Below are positions 1 through 6,320 of a stretch of DNA of 17,646 bases, piece by piece. Source of the DNA: an uncultured bacterium (GTDB taxonomy: Bacteria > Chloroflexota > Anaerolineae > JACIWP01); assembly GCA_903872005.1 (NCBI GenBank), contig CAIQJD010000965.1, forward strand, positions 1 through 17,646, written 5' to 3'. The first letter of the stretch is position 1, and the number at the start of each line of letters is the position of its first letter. The notes below the pieces were generated by a model. It was given only the letters and a program-made list of their open reading frames with translations. It had not been told where the DNA came from and made no database searches. The position numbers and the translations under genes were made by a program.

Positions 1-954
1 CCGCAGCCGATCCAGTTCGCGCTTGGCCTCGCGGGCTGCCTCGGCCGGCAGGTTCGCCTCGGCGATCTTGCGCTCCAGGTCGGCGACCTCGGCCGCCTGG
101 GGGTCTTGCTCGCCCAGCTCTTTCTGGATCTGCTTGAGCTGCTCGCGCAGGAAGTAGTCGCGCTGTACCTTTTCCATCTCGCCCTGCGTCTGCGACTGGA
201 TCTTCTTGCCCAGCTCCAGCACTTCCAGCTCGCGATTAACGATGGGCGTCAGCTTGAGCAGCTTCTCTTTGACCGAGTCCATCTCCAGGATGGCCTGGGC
301 GTCGGCGATGTCCATGCGGATGCTGAAGGCGACCAGATAGGCCAGACTGCGCGGGTCATCCATGTTCATGGCCGTGGTGACCAGCTCGTCCGGCATCTGC
401 GGAGCCAGGGCGATCAGCCGGCGGAACAGCTCCACCAGGTTGCGCGAGAGCGCCTCGACTTCCAGATCGCGCTCGACCCGCTCCGGCAGCGCCTCCACGC
501 GCGCCACGAGATACGGCTCATCCTGGATAACTTCCTTGATGCGGATGCGCTCGATGCATTGCACCACCAGGCGCACCGACCCATCCGGTGACTTCATCAT
601 CCGGTGTACGATGGCGGCCGAGCCGACCGTATAGATTTTGTCGGGCGGAGGCTCTTCAAGCTCCGAATCCATCGAGGCCATCAGCCCGATCATCTTCTTC
701 TTGACGACGACGTCATCCACCAGCCGAATGGAGCGGGCCTGCCCCACCGTCAGGGGAATCCACATCATCGGATAGGCCACCATGCGGCGCACCGGCAGGA
801 TAGCCAGCTCCTCGGGGATTTCCGGCCGATCTTCGGACGGCTCGCCGGCGTCAGCGTTGTTGTTGATTTCAATGTCCATGACGAGCGGCGTCGGCTCGTC
901 CGACATCGGCTCATCCTCTTCAAAGGTTGCCCATTCATCAAAAGGGGGAAGCAT
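1..954 (-). CDS. lon: ATP-dependent protease Lon, N-terminal part (runs off left edge)
   Basis: Lon is a cytoplasmic AAA+ serine protease that degrades misfolded and regulatory proteins. The reverse complement of this stretch is open to the window edge and gives about 318 residues out of a usual 780-820. The Lon substrate-binding domain begins near residue 50 with LAILPVRRMVAYPMM and runs to about residue 240. A helical segment typical of Lon follows, with EMEKVQRDYFLREQLKQIQ and a charged coiled-coil. The AAA+ and Ser-Lys protease domains must lie to the left, outside the window. I chose the ATG at 954 because AGGAGG (965-970) sits 10 bases upstream. In-frame ATGs also exist at 975 and 906. 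The gene is 92 bases downstream of the hsp20 gene on the same strand, which fits a proteostasis pair. I found no convincing promoter in that gap. Confidence 0.95.
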   Translation of the reverse strand, partial: MLPPFDEWATFEEDEPMSDEPTPLVMDIEINNNADAGEPSEDRPEIPEELAILPVRRMVAYPMMWIPLTVGQARSIRLVDDVVVKKKMIGLMASMDSELEEPPPDKIYTVGSAAIVHRMMKSPDGSVRLVVQCIERIRIKEVIQDEPYLVARVEALPERVERDLEVEALSRNLVELFRRLIALAPQMPDELVTTAMNMDDPRSLAYLVAFSIRMDIADAQAILEMDSVKEKLLKLTPIVNRELEVLELGKKIQSQTQGEMEKVQRDYFLREQLKQIQKELGEQDPQAAEVADLERKIAEANLPAEAAREAKRELDRLR

Positions 955-1046
955 GGCTCCGCCGCCTCCTGTCATTGCCATATAATCGTCACCATAACCG
1001 ATACTTCGACCGAGACCCATGGCGCCAACGCGCCGCACCAGACGCT

Positions 1047-1463
1047 TCAGCCGGCTTTCTTGGCCGACGAGACATCGGATATTGGCACGCGCTGCGCGTT
1101 GGCTTTGGGCAGCGTCACCAGTAAGAAGCCGTCGCGATAGGTCGCCTCGACGCCGGCCGCATCCACGGCCCAGGGCAGATAGACTTCGGCGCGGAACTCC
1201 CCATAGGAGATTTCCATACGCTGATAGGCGATCTTCGATCCGCTGCGGTCAAGCCGCCGGCCGCTGATGATCAACGCCCGGCGCGCCAGATCTATGTTGA
1301 AGTCGCCTTCCGTCATGCCGGCGACCTCCACGCGCACGACGACGGCGTCGGCCGTCTCATACACGTCGGTGGGTGGTCGCCAGATACTTCCGTGCAGCCC
1401 CATGTTCCGACCAGCCTCCTTCATATTCAATCGTATTCGCTCCTCTGTAACCCCATCGGCCAT
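1047..1463 (-). CDS. Small heat-shock protein, Hsp20/alpha-crystallin family
   Basis: This is an ATP-independent holdase chaperone of the cytoplasm that keeps unfolding proteins soluble. From the ATG at 1463 it has 138 residues, a normal size. The alpha-crystallin domain starts near residue 29 (WRPPTDVYETADAVVVRVE). It contains the family signature AxxxxGxLxVxLPK as ATYRDGFLLVTLPK (residues 107-120) and ends in a short tail with VPI (126-128), resembling the IxI dimer-docking motif. The start is not certain. The open frame extends to 1523, the ATG at 1463 has only a weak AGAG-like site, and TTG 1430 or ATG 1424 lie behind GAGGAG. The domain is complete with any of these starts. lon follows 92 bases downstream. 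No CIRCE element or clear promoter was seen upstream. Confidence 0.93.
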   Translation of the reverse strand: MADGVTEERIRLNMKEAGRNMGLHGSIWRPPTDVYETADAVVVRVEVAGMTEGDFNIDLARRALIISGRRLDRSGSKIAYQRMEISYGEFRAEVYLPWAVDAAGVEATYRDGFLLVTLPKANAQRVPISDVSSAKKAG

Positions 1464-1572
1464 GTGAGTCTTCTCTGCCTGGCCGCGCGGCGCAGGCTCA
1501 CACATCAGGCAGTACCATACCATTGCCGGCCGCGCAATACTGTAATAAGCATTCCCAAGCGCCGCGCCCGCG

Positions 1573-2619
1573 TTATACCGGCCCGTTCAGCCGATCCAGC
1601 CGCTGCATGGTCTTCAAGCCGGCCAACACCAGCACGATGTCGCCGACGCGCAGAAGCGTCTCCCGATGCGGATGCATATTGACCGTTTTGCCCTGCTGGT
1701 GGCAGATGACCGACAGGTCCAGCTCATCTTCCAGCCGGCGCAGCGTCCAACCGATCATCGGCGCGGTGGGCGCGATGGTGTACTCGCCCACGGCCAGCAA
1801 ATGGCTCCCCAGATAGAATGAATGCTTGACGTTGGCGTGCATGGCGGCGGTGGCAAACATCGGCGCGGCCAAGGCCGAGGCGCTCAGCGCCGTCTGCAAG
1901 CCGAAGCCCTGCTCGACGCGGCGCGCCAGGTCCGGGTCGAACATGCGGATGACCACGCGGATGTCCGGGTTCAGCTCACGGGCGTCCAGCGCGATGTCCA
2001 GGTTCGCCAGCTCGTCGTTGGTGCAAGGGATGATGGATTCGGCATGCTCGACGCCGGCCTTGACCAGCACTTCCTGCCGGCGCGCGTCGCCCACAATGAA
2101 TGGCACGCCGGCGGACTGCACTTGCTCCGCGAAGCGGCTGTTCGCATCCTGATCCAGGGCCACGACATCGCGCCCATACTTGACCAGTTCCTGGATGACC
2201 CGATAGCCGACCTTGCCGATGCCACACACGATCACATGATGATTGTACGTAGAAGCCATTGCCGCCTGCCATTTCTGTCCGCGCTCGCGCTTGTTCATCA
2301 GCGCCGAACCGAAGCTCAATATGCCATTCGCCACGGCTGCCAGCCCGATGAAGGGGATGATGAAATAGAGTACCTGGAGATACCACACGTCCGGGAACGG
2401 CAGTGTCGGCTGGAAGAAGATCAAGGCAAAAGCCCAATAGAAGGACTGCGCCAGCCCCGGCGCCGCGCCGGTCTCGGCCATGATGTATGAGAAGTGAAAA
2501 AGGAGGCCGCCGAACAAGACGGTCGCCGAGAAGACCAGCAGCGCGACCCGCGATTCGGCGAAGAGGACGCGGATATCGCGCCACTGTGCGCGCAACATGC
2601 GTTTGAGGCGTGGAATCAT
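1573..2619 (-). CDS. Two-TM channel-like protein with RCK (TrkA-N/TrkA-C) domain
   Basis: The protein has 348 residues from ATG 2619, with GGAGG five bases upstream. Membrane segments are at about 25-45 and 80-104, with a hydrophobic re-entrant-like stretch at 57-77, so the plan is that of a two-TM potassium channel. The cytoplasmic part has a Rossmann RCK-N domain at about 127-245 with VCGIGKVGYR (GxGxxG, glycines 133, 135, 138) and the acidic strand end VVALDQD. An RCK-C-like domain occupies about 265-345. The family normally controls K+ flux in response to nucleotide or cation binding. The usual TVGYG filter is absent: the pore position reads FFQPTLPFPD. Ion selectivity is therefore unknown, and the protein could be a non-canonical channel or a regulatory membrane protein. 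It has its own promoter (2650-2678). Confidence 0.88.
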   Translation of the reverse strand: MIPRLKRMLRAQWRDIRVLFAESRVALLVFSATVLFGGLLFHFSYIMAETGAAPGLAQSFYWAFALIFFQPTLPFPDVWYLQVLYFIIPFIGLAAVANGILSFGSALMNKRERGQKWQAAMASTYNHHVIVCGIGKVGYRVIQELVKYGRDVVALDQDANSRFAEQVQSAGVPFIVGDARRQEVLVKAGVEHAESIIPCTNDELANLDIALDARELNPDIRVVIRMFDPDLARRVEQGFGLQTALSASALAAPMFATAAMHANVKHSFYLGSHLLAVGEYTIAPTAPMIGWTLRRLEDELDLSVICHQQGKTVNMHPHRETLLRVGDIVLVLAGLKTMQRLDRLNGPV

Positions 2620-2649
2620 GCCGGCCCTCCGTTCCCTCTGACCGAGGGC

Positions 2650-2678
2650 ATTGTAGCACCCTCGGCCGTCGGCGTCAA
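2650..2678 (-). promoter_or_regulatory. Sigma70-type promoter of the RCK channel gene
   Basis: Read on the minus strand, TTGACG (2678-2673) is followed by a 17-base spacer and TACAAT (2655-2650). Five of six bases match the consensus in each box. The expected transcript start leaves a leader of about 20-25 bases that contains the GGAGG site before ATG 2619. This also argues against the longer open frame up to 2733, which would begin upstream of the promoter. Confidence 0.8.
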
Positions 2679-2685
2679 TCGCGCG

Positions 2686-2722
2686 CGAACCGGCCGGCGT
2701 TGTTGAGGCGCCGGCCGGTTCG
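2686..2722 (-). terminator. GC-rich hairpin after the gdhA remnant (possible terminator)
   Basis: Perfect 14-base arms CGAACCGGCCGGCG (2686-2699) and CGCCGGCCGGTTCG (2709-2722) flank a 9-base loop. On the minus strand the hairpin lies 41 bases past the glutamate dehydrogenase stop and directly before the -35 box of the next promoter. There is no T-tract, so intrinsic termination is only possible, not shown. It may also insulate the channel promoter or stabilise an RNA 3' end. Confidence 0.5.
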
Positions 2723-2762
2723 TACTGCCTCATCCCTGTCTAGAAGGAGAGTGGATATGGTC

Positions 2763-3198
2763 TCATGGGAAGACGCCGCGGGCGCGAACGGAGCCGGCGA
2801 CCTTCTCGACGGCGCGCATGTACGCGCCCAGGCGCAGTTGGCATGATCATCGCCGTAAAGCGGCGGGTCAGCCGGCGCAGCTCATCTTCGGGCATTTGGC
2901 GCGGGTCGCAGCGCACGCCGCCCTTCGCGCCGCCATAGGGGATATCCACGACAGCGCACTTCCAGGTCATCAGCGCCGAGAGGGCTTTGACTTCGTTCAG
3001 GTTCACGTCGGGGTGGTAACGGATACCGCCTTTGCACGGCCCGCGCACGCTGGAATGTTGCACGCGGTAGCCGGTGAAGACCTCCATGCGTCCATCATCC
3101 ATCATGATCGGCACAGATACGGTCAGCTCCCGCTCCGGCTGGCGCAGGATGGCGACGATGCCCGGCTCCAGGCGCAGCCGGCCGGCAACGTCGTCCAG
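2763..3198 (-). pseudogene. gdhA: Glutamate dehydrogenase remnant (central part and N-terminus deleted)
   Basis: Intact GDH (about 415-420 residues) interconverts glutamate and 2-oxoglutarate. From 3198 the minus strand reads [19 protein letters not shown] and then the ELFV dimerisation domain with [14 protein letters not shown] and the catalytic-lysine motif PYGGAKGGV. It runs to RRFTAMIM near 2838. After a +1 frame change it reads [19 protein letters not shown] and GVFP-stop at 2763, which is the normal GDH C-terminus. The Rossmann NAD(P)-binding domain, roughly 250 or more residues, is missing. The first dozen or so residues are also missing: upstream the frame runs into a different gene with no start or ribosome site for gdhA. 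The original frame stays open to 2740. Identity of the pieces is clear. Whether the loss is biological or an assembly deletion cannot be told from here. Confidence 0.85.
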
Positions 3199-3548
3199 AT
3201 GAGGTGAATCAACGAGGCCGCCGGCGTTTCGCCGAAGGCCAGATCTTCCGGCGTGGCGTCGTAATCGGCCACATAGATGCTCTGGGCGTCTTGATCCAGT
3301 TCACCCAGATAGGCGGCGGCCTGGAGCGCCAGACCATAGCGCCAATAGCTGGCGACGACGGCGTCGCCCATGCGGAGCCGGCTCAGCGTAGCCTCCGGCC
3401 CGGTCAGGCCGGCCTTGTCGGCGCTGAAGTGGAGCGCCTGATCCATGGCGCTTTCCGCCGCCTGCGCGGCGTCCGAAAGCCGGGCCGCCGGCATGGCGAA
3501 CTGCACGTTCACGCGCGACGTGGACTTCACGGGAGCTTGCGTAGACAT
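3123..3548 (-). CDS. Hypothetical protein, 3' end apparently lost at a junction with gdhA
   Basis: The ATG at 3548 has an excellent ribosome site (AAGGAG, 8-base spacing), so the 5' end is a genuine gene start. The first roughly 115 residues look like normal coding sequence ([19 protein letters not shown], later [18 protein letters not shown] and [16 protein letters not shown]). I cannot assign them to a family. From about residue 117 the DNA switches to glutamate dehydrogenase sequence in another frame, so the last roughly 25 residues, ending at 3123, are translated gdhA in the wrong frame. The gene was therefore probably longer and separate from gdhA. A -10-like box lies at 3643-3648. No signal peptide or membrane segment is visible. 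Confidence 0.6.
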   Translation of the reverse strand: MSTQAPVKSTSRVNVQFAMPAARLSDAAQAAESAMDQALHFSADKAGLTGPEATLSRLRMGDAVVASYWRYGLALQAAAYLGELDQDAQSIYVADYDATPEDLAFGETPAASLIHLIWTTLPAGCAWSRASSPSCASRSGS

Positions 3549-3642
3549 CGTATGTTTCTCCTTCGTTGCCCTTTGGGGGCTGCATCGTGTTTCGGTAATT
3601 TGCGCCAGCTTTGCGCCGGCGCAGCCTGTTGTTGACAGTTTG

Positions 3643-3648
3643 AGTATA
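3643..3648 (-). promoter_or_regulatory. -10-like box upstream of the truncated unknown gene
   Basis: The minus strand reads TATACT, five of six consensus bases, about 95 bases before ATG 3548. No acceptable -35 hexamer is found 16-18 bases upstream (TGCGAC at 17). It is the only promoter-like signal between the terminator at 3706-3739 and the start codon. Confidence 0.3.
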
Positions 3649-3705
3649 GCCGATGGGGCATGAAGGTCGCATAGAAATGGCCGGCCGGCCCATGAAAAAT
3701 GCATG

Positions 3706-3739
3706 AAAAAAACTTCCCTCTGGCATCCAGAGGGAAGTT
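3706..3739 (-). terminator. Strong intrinsic terminator
   Basis: Arms AACTTCCCTCTGG (3711-3723) and CCAGAGGGAAGTT (3727-3739) form a perfect 13-base-pair stem with a 3-base loop. On the minus strand the stem is followed by seven T residues (3712-3706, partly shared with the stem base). It lies 34 bases beyond the stop of the chimeric regulator ORF. It therefore closes the transcript that starts at the DapA-family operon promoter near 7300. Confidence 0.9.
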
Positions 3740-3772
3740 CTGAGCCGATCTATGCCCGGGCCGTGGGGCGCG

Positions 3773-4378
3773 TCAGCTTTCGGCCGGCGGTTCTTGGGGT
3801 GGGCAGGCCAGCATGTAGCCGCTCCCCGGCACGGTCAGGATGTAGCGCGGGTTGGCCGGATCATCTTCCAGCTTACGCCGCAGATAGCGCACATAGGCCC
3901 GCAGGTAGTCTACGTCGTCGCGATATTCCGGCCCCCAAACATTGGTCAGCAATTCCTGATGCAAAATGACCCGGTTGGGATGCAGCGCCAATTGGCGCAG
4001 CAGGCCGTATTCGGTGCGGGTGAGGGGCGCCGGCTCGCCGCGTCGCGTCACCGTGTGGCGCGCGAAGTGGATTTCCAGGTCGCCGGCGCGAAGCTGGCCG
4101 GCTGGCGCAGGTTTTCGAGCGTCAGCACGCCGACCTTCGTTTCGCCGGCGGTCAATGGGATGGCGATGGCGCTCAACGGCACGGCCGCGCCCGGCATCGT
4201 ACAGCAGCAACAGGCCGGCGTCGGCCGCTTCCAGCGTGTCCACCAGCGACGCCAGCAGGCGCGGCGCCATATTCTCCAGGCTCTCCTGAGTCGCCAGGAT
4301 GCGCGCCACATCGAACATGGTGCGTAATCGCCGATCCTGGCTCGTCTGTCCCACGGTGGACTCTGTCGGCGTCTCCAT
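3773..4378 (-). pseudogene. Chimeric remnant: GAF sensor fragments joined to KdpE/OmpR-type winged helix
   Basis: The frame is open from ATG 4402 or ATG 4378. The latter has AGAGG 9 bases upstream and is preferred. The N-terminus (RTMFDVARILATQESLENM to GLLLLYDAGRG) is the first half of a GAF domain as in sensor kinases. From about 4170 the GAF continuation (LSAIAIPLTAGETKVGVL, then TLENLRQPASFAP) is present but in another frame. At about 4087 the frame returns to a complete OmpR/KdpE DNA-binding domain, from GDLEIHFARHTVTRRGE through LTRTEYGLLRQLALHP and NVWGPEYRD to PGSGYML, ending at 3773. The rest of GAF, the kinase core and the receiver domain are missing. The simplest reading is a two-component operon collapsed by two deletions. 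The ORF could still yield a DNA-binding protein. It begins just after the third DapA-family gene. Confidence 0.75.
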
Positions 4379-4409
4379 GTCTGCTGTCCTCTTGCCCGAC
4401 ATGCCGGCG

Positions 4410-5351
4410 TCACGCTCGCAGACCGAACCGCTCCATCAGCTCGCGCAGCCCCTGCCGGATCGCCGGCGTCAGCGCCGCATCGCGCGAGGGCAGGCGCGAC
4501 ACGCCGACCGGCCGGCCGCATGCTTCCAGGGCGGCCTTGATCAACAACCCCTGACCGCCGCTGCCGGCGTCAATCTGCGCGAAGAGGGCGTTCAATGGCG
4601 TCATGAACGCATCCAGGGTGTGTTGGGCTTCGGCGTACTGGCCGGCTTCCAGCAGCTCCCATACCCGCCAGGCCCGTTCGGGATAGAACGGCGGCAGCCA
4701 GGAGAAGAAGGCCCGGCACCCCAGGATGTGCGGCACGACCGGCCACAGCCCATTGTCAATCACGACGGCGCGGGGCTGCAGCCGGCGGATGCCGGCGTAA
4801 AACGTACTGATGTCCGGCGACGACCACTTGACGCCGATGCTGTTGGGGATCTCCAACAGGCGCTCGATCAGCGTCAGCGGCATATTGTAGCCGGTGTACC
4901 AATGATTGTAGATGAGGAAACCCACCTGCGTGCTGCGCGCCACTTCCTCGAACCAGGCGACGACGTCTTCCGGCCGGCCGTCATAGTAGTACGGGCCGGC
5001 GATCTGCACGCCGGCCACGCCCTGCGCCTCGCAGAACTGGCACAGCTCGATGGTCTCGCGCACATCATTGCTCTGCACGCTGGCGATGATCGGCACGCGG
5101 CCGGCCGTGGCCTGGCAGATCGCGCCGATCACGGCCTTCCGTTCGGCGACGTTCATCATCGGGAATTCGCCGGCGGCCCCACAGGCAATGAAGATCGTAT
5201 TGCCCTGGCGCGCCCCGCGATCCAGCAGCCATTGGACGTGCGAAACGGTCGTTTCCAAGTCTACGGCGCGGTCGCCGGCGCCGAAGATCGTCGGCAGCGC
5301 CGTCACGACGCCGCGCAGCGTGCGGCGGGCTTCCTCAACGGTCAGCATCAT
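4410..5351 (-). CDS. DapA/NanA-superfamily Schiff-base aldolase or dehydratase, paralogue A
   Basis: A 313-residue (beta/alpha)8 enzyme of the dihydrodipicolinate synthase / N-acetylneuraminate lyase superfamily, whose members make or cleave 2-keto acids through a lysine Schiff base. Visible catalytic residues are Tyr148 (GFLIYNHWY) and Lys175 (SIGVKWSSPD). The pyruvate-carboxylate motif, usually GTTGE, reads GAAGE (58-62), so both threonines are alanine. This argues against a lysine-biosynthesis DapA role. ATG 5351 and ATG 5348 are adjacent, with GAGGTG closer to ideal spacing for the second. The start follows the stop of paralogue B by one base, so translation is likely coupled. It is the most divergent of the three and last in the set. 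The substrate is unknown. Confidence 0.88.
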   Translation of the reverse strand: MMLTVEEARRTLRGVVTALPTIFGAGDRAVDLETTVSHVQWLLDRGARQGNTIFIACGAAGEFPMMNVAERKAVIGAICQATAGRVPIIASVQSNDVRETIELCQFCEAQGVAGVQIAGPYYYDGRPEDVVAWFEEVARSTQVGFLIYNHWYTGYNMPLTLIERLLEIPNSIGVKWSSPDISTFYAGIRRLQPRAVVIDNGLWPVVPHILGCRAFFSWLPPFYPERAWRVWELLEAGQYAEAQHTLDAFMTPLNALFAQIDAGSGGQGLLIKAALEACGRPVGVSRLPSRDAALTPAIRQGLRELMERFGLRA

Positions 5352-5352
5352 T

Positions 5353-6288
5353 TCACCTCTGCGGCACGGGCCAGCCGGCTTGCGCCAGGATCTCGCCTAG
5401 CTCGGCCAACTGCGCCGCGCTCATCGGCAGGGTCGGCGGCCGCGATACGCCCACCGGATGCCCCATGAGCTGCATCATCCCCTTAATCATGCGCGCTTCG
5501 CCGCCCGACTCGGCTTCCATCTTCTCGTAGAACTTCCAGGTCGGCACATCCACCCGCTCGAACAGTTCGCGCGCTTCATCATATCGCTTGCTCTCCAGCA
5601 GCTCCCAGATACGCAGGTCGTGCTGCGGATAGGCGTGGGCCGTGCGGTTGATATAGCCGCGCCCGCCCAACTGGTGGCACAGCACCGGGTTGGCCTGGTT
5701 GTCCAGCACGTTGAAGTAGGGCGCGAAGAGCGCCATATCTTCGTACTTCTGTGTCGGCGGGAAGCTCCATTTGATCGCCACGACATGCTCGAAGTCGCGC
5801 ATCTTCATGAAGGTTGCCGGCAGGATGTTGCCATTGGGCCACCACCAGTTGTTGTAGATCACGATGCCGATCTCGATGGCCGCCGAGATCGCCTCGTAGT
5901 GGCGCAGGATGTCATCTTGTGAGGGCCAGGAGAAGACCGGCGGCGAGATTTGCAGGCCAATCGCGCCCAGGTCCTGGGCCAGCTTGGCGTCTTTGATGGT
6001 GCGCCGCGTGTCCTTGTGATGGATGCCGGCCACGACGGCGGCTTTGCCTTTGGCGGCCTGCACCACGGTCTGCAACAGCATGGCCCATTCGCTCTCTTCC
6101 AGCATGCCGCCTTCGCCCATGGCCGCGGCGACTTTGATCACCGCTGTGCCGGCGACGAGGCCGCTTTCCACCCAGAACTGGGTCAGCTCGGCCATGCGCC
6201 CGTAATCCACTTCCAGATCAGCGTCGAACGGCGTGGGCACGGTGGTGATGGGGCCGACGATCAGTCGGCAGAGTTCTTCGCGTTTCAT
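5353..6288 (-). CDS. DapA/NanA-superfamily Schiff-base aldolase or dehydratase, paralogue B
   Basis: 311 residues from ATG 6288, which has AAGGAG 9 bases upstream. The open frame continues to 6576 but that extension overlaps paralogue C and looks non-coding. Schiff-base machinery is visible as Tyr145 (GIVIYNNWWWP) and Lys173 (HVVAIKWSFPP). The GTTGE position reads AAMGEG (55-60), lacking both threonines. It has the same length as paralogue C and aligns to it without gaps, sharing blocks such as KVAAAMGEG, AQDLGA and FEHVVAIKW, so the two are recent duplicates by family standards. The gene starts 32 bases after the stop of C and its stop nearly touches the start of A. Family knowledge allows roles such as 2-keto-3-deoxy sugar acid aldolase or dehydratase. 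The sequence does not decide. Confidence 0.88.
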   Translation of the reverse strand: MKREELCRLIVGPITTVPTPFDADLEVDYGRMAELTQFWVESGLVAGTAVIKVAAAMGEGGMLEESEWAMLLQTVVQAAKGKAAVVAGIHHKDTRRTIKDAKLAQDLGAIGLQISPPVFSWPSQDDILRHYEAISAAIEIGIVIYNNWWWPNGNILPATFMKMRDFEHVVAIKWSFPPTQKYEDMALFAPYFNVLDNQANPVLCHQLGGRGYINRTAHAYPQHDLRIWELLESKRYDEARELFERVDVPTWKFYEKMEAESGGEARMIKGMMQLMGHPVGVSRPPTLPMSAAQLAELGEILAQAGWPVPQR

Positions 6289-6320
6289 GGATGATTGCTC
6301 CTTGGCGGCTCGCGCGCCGT

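Noticed and set aside
981..986. TATAAT on the plus strand upstream of lon
   Set aside because: It faces away from lon, has no -35 at the right distance and no plus-strand gene follows.
2619..2733. N-terminal extension of the RCK channel frame
   Set aside because: The good ribosome site is at 2619 and the -10/-35 boxes lie inside the putative extension.
3632..3637. Perfect TTGACA on the plus strand
   Set aside because: No -10 box lies 16-18 bases downstream and no plus-strand gene follows.
4299..5468. Plus-strand open frame of 389 codons
   Set aside because: It lies wholly opposite conserved minus-strand genes with catalytic motifs and has low-complexity composition typical of GC-rich antisense frames.
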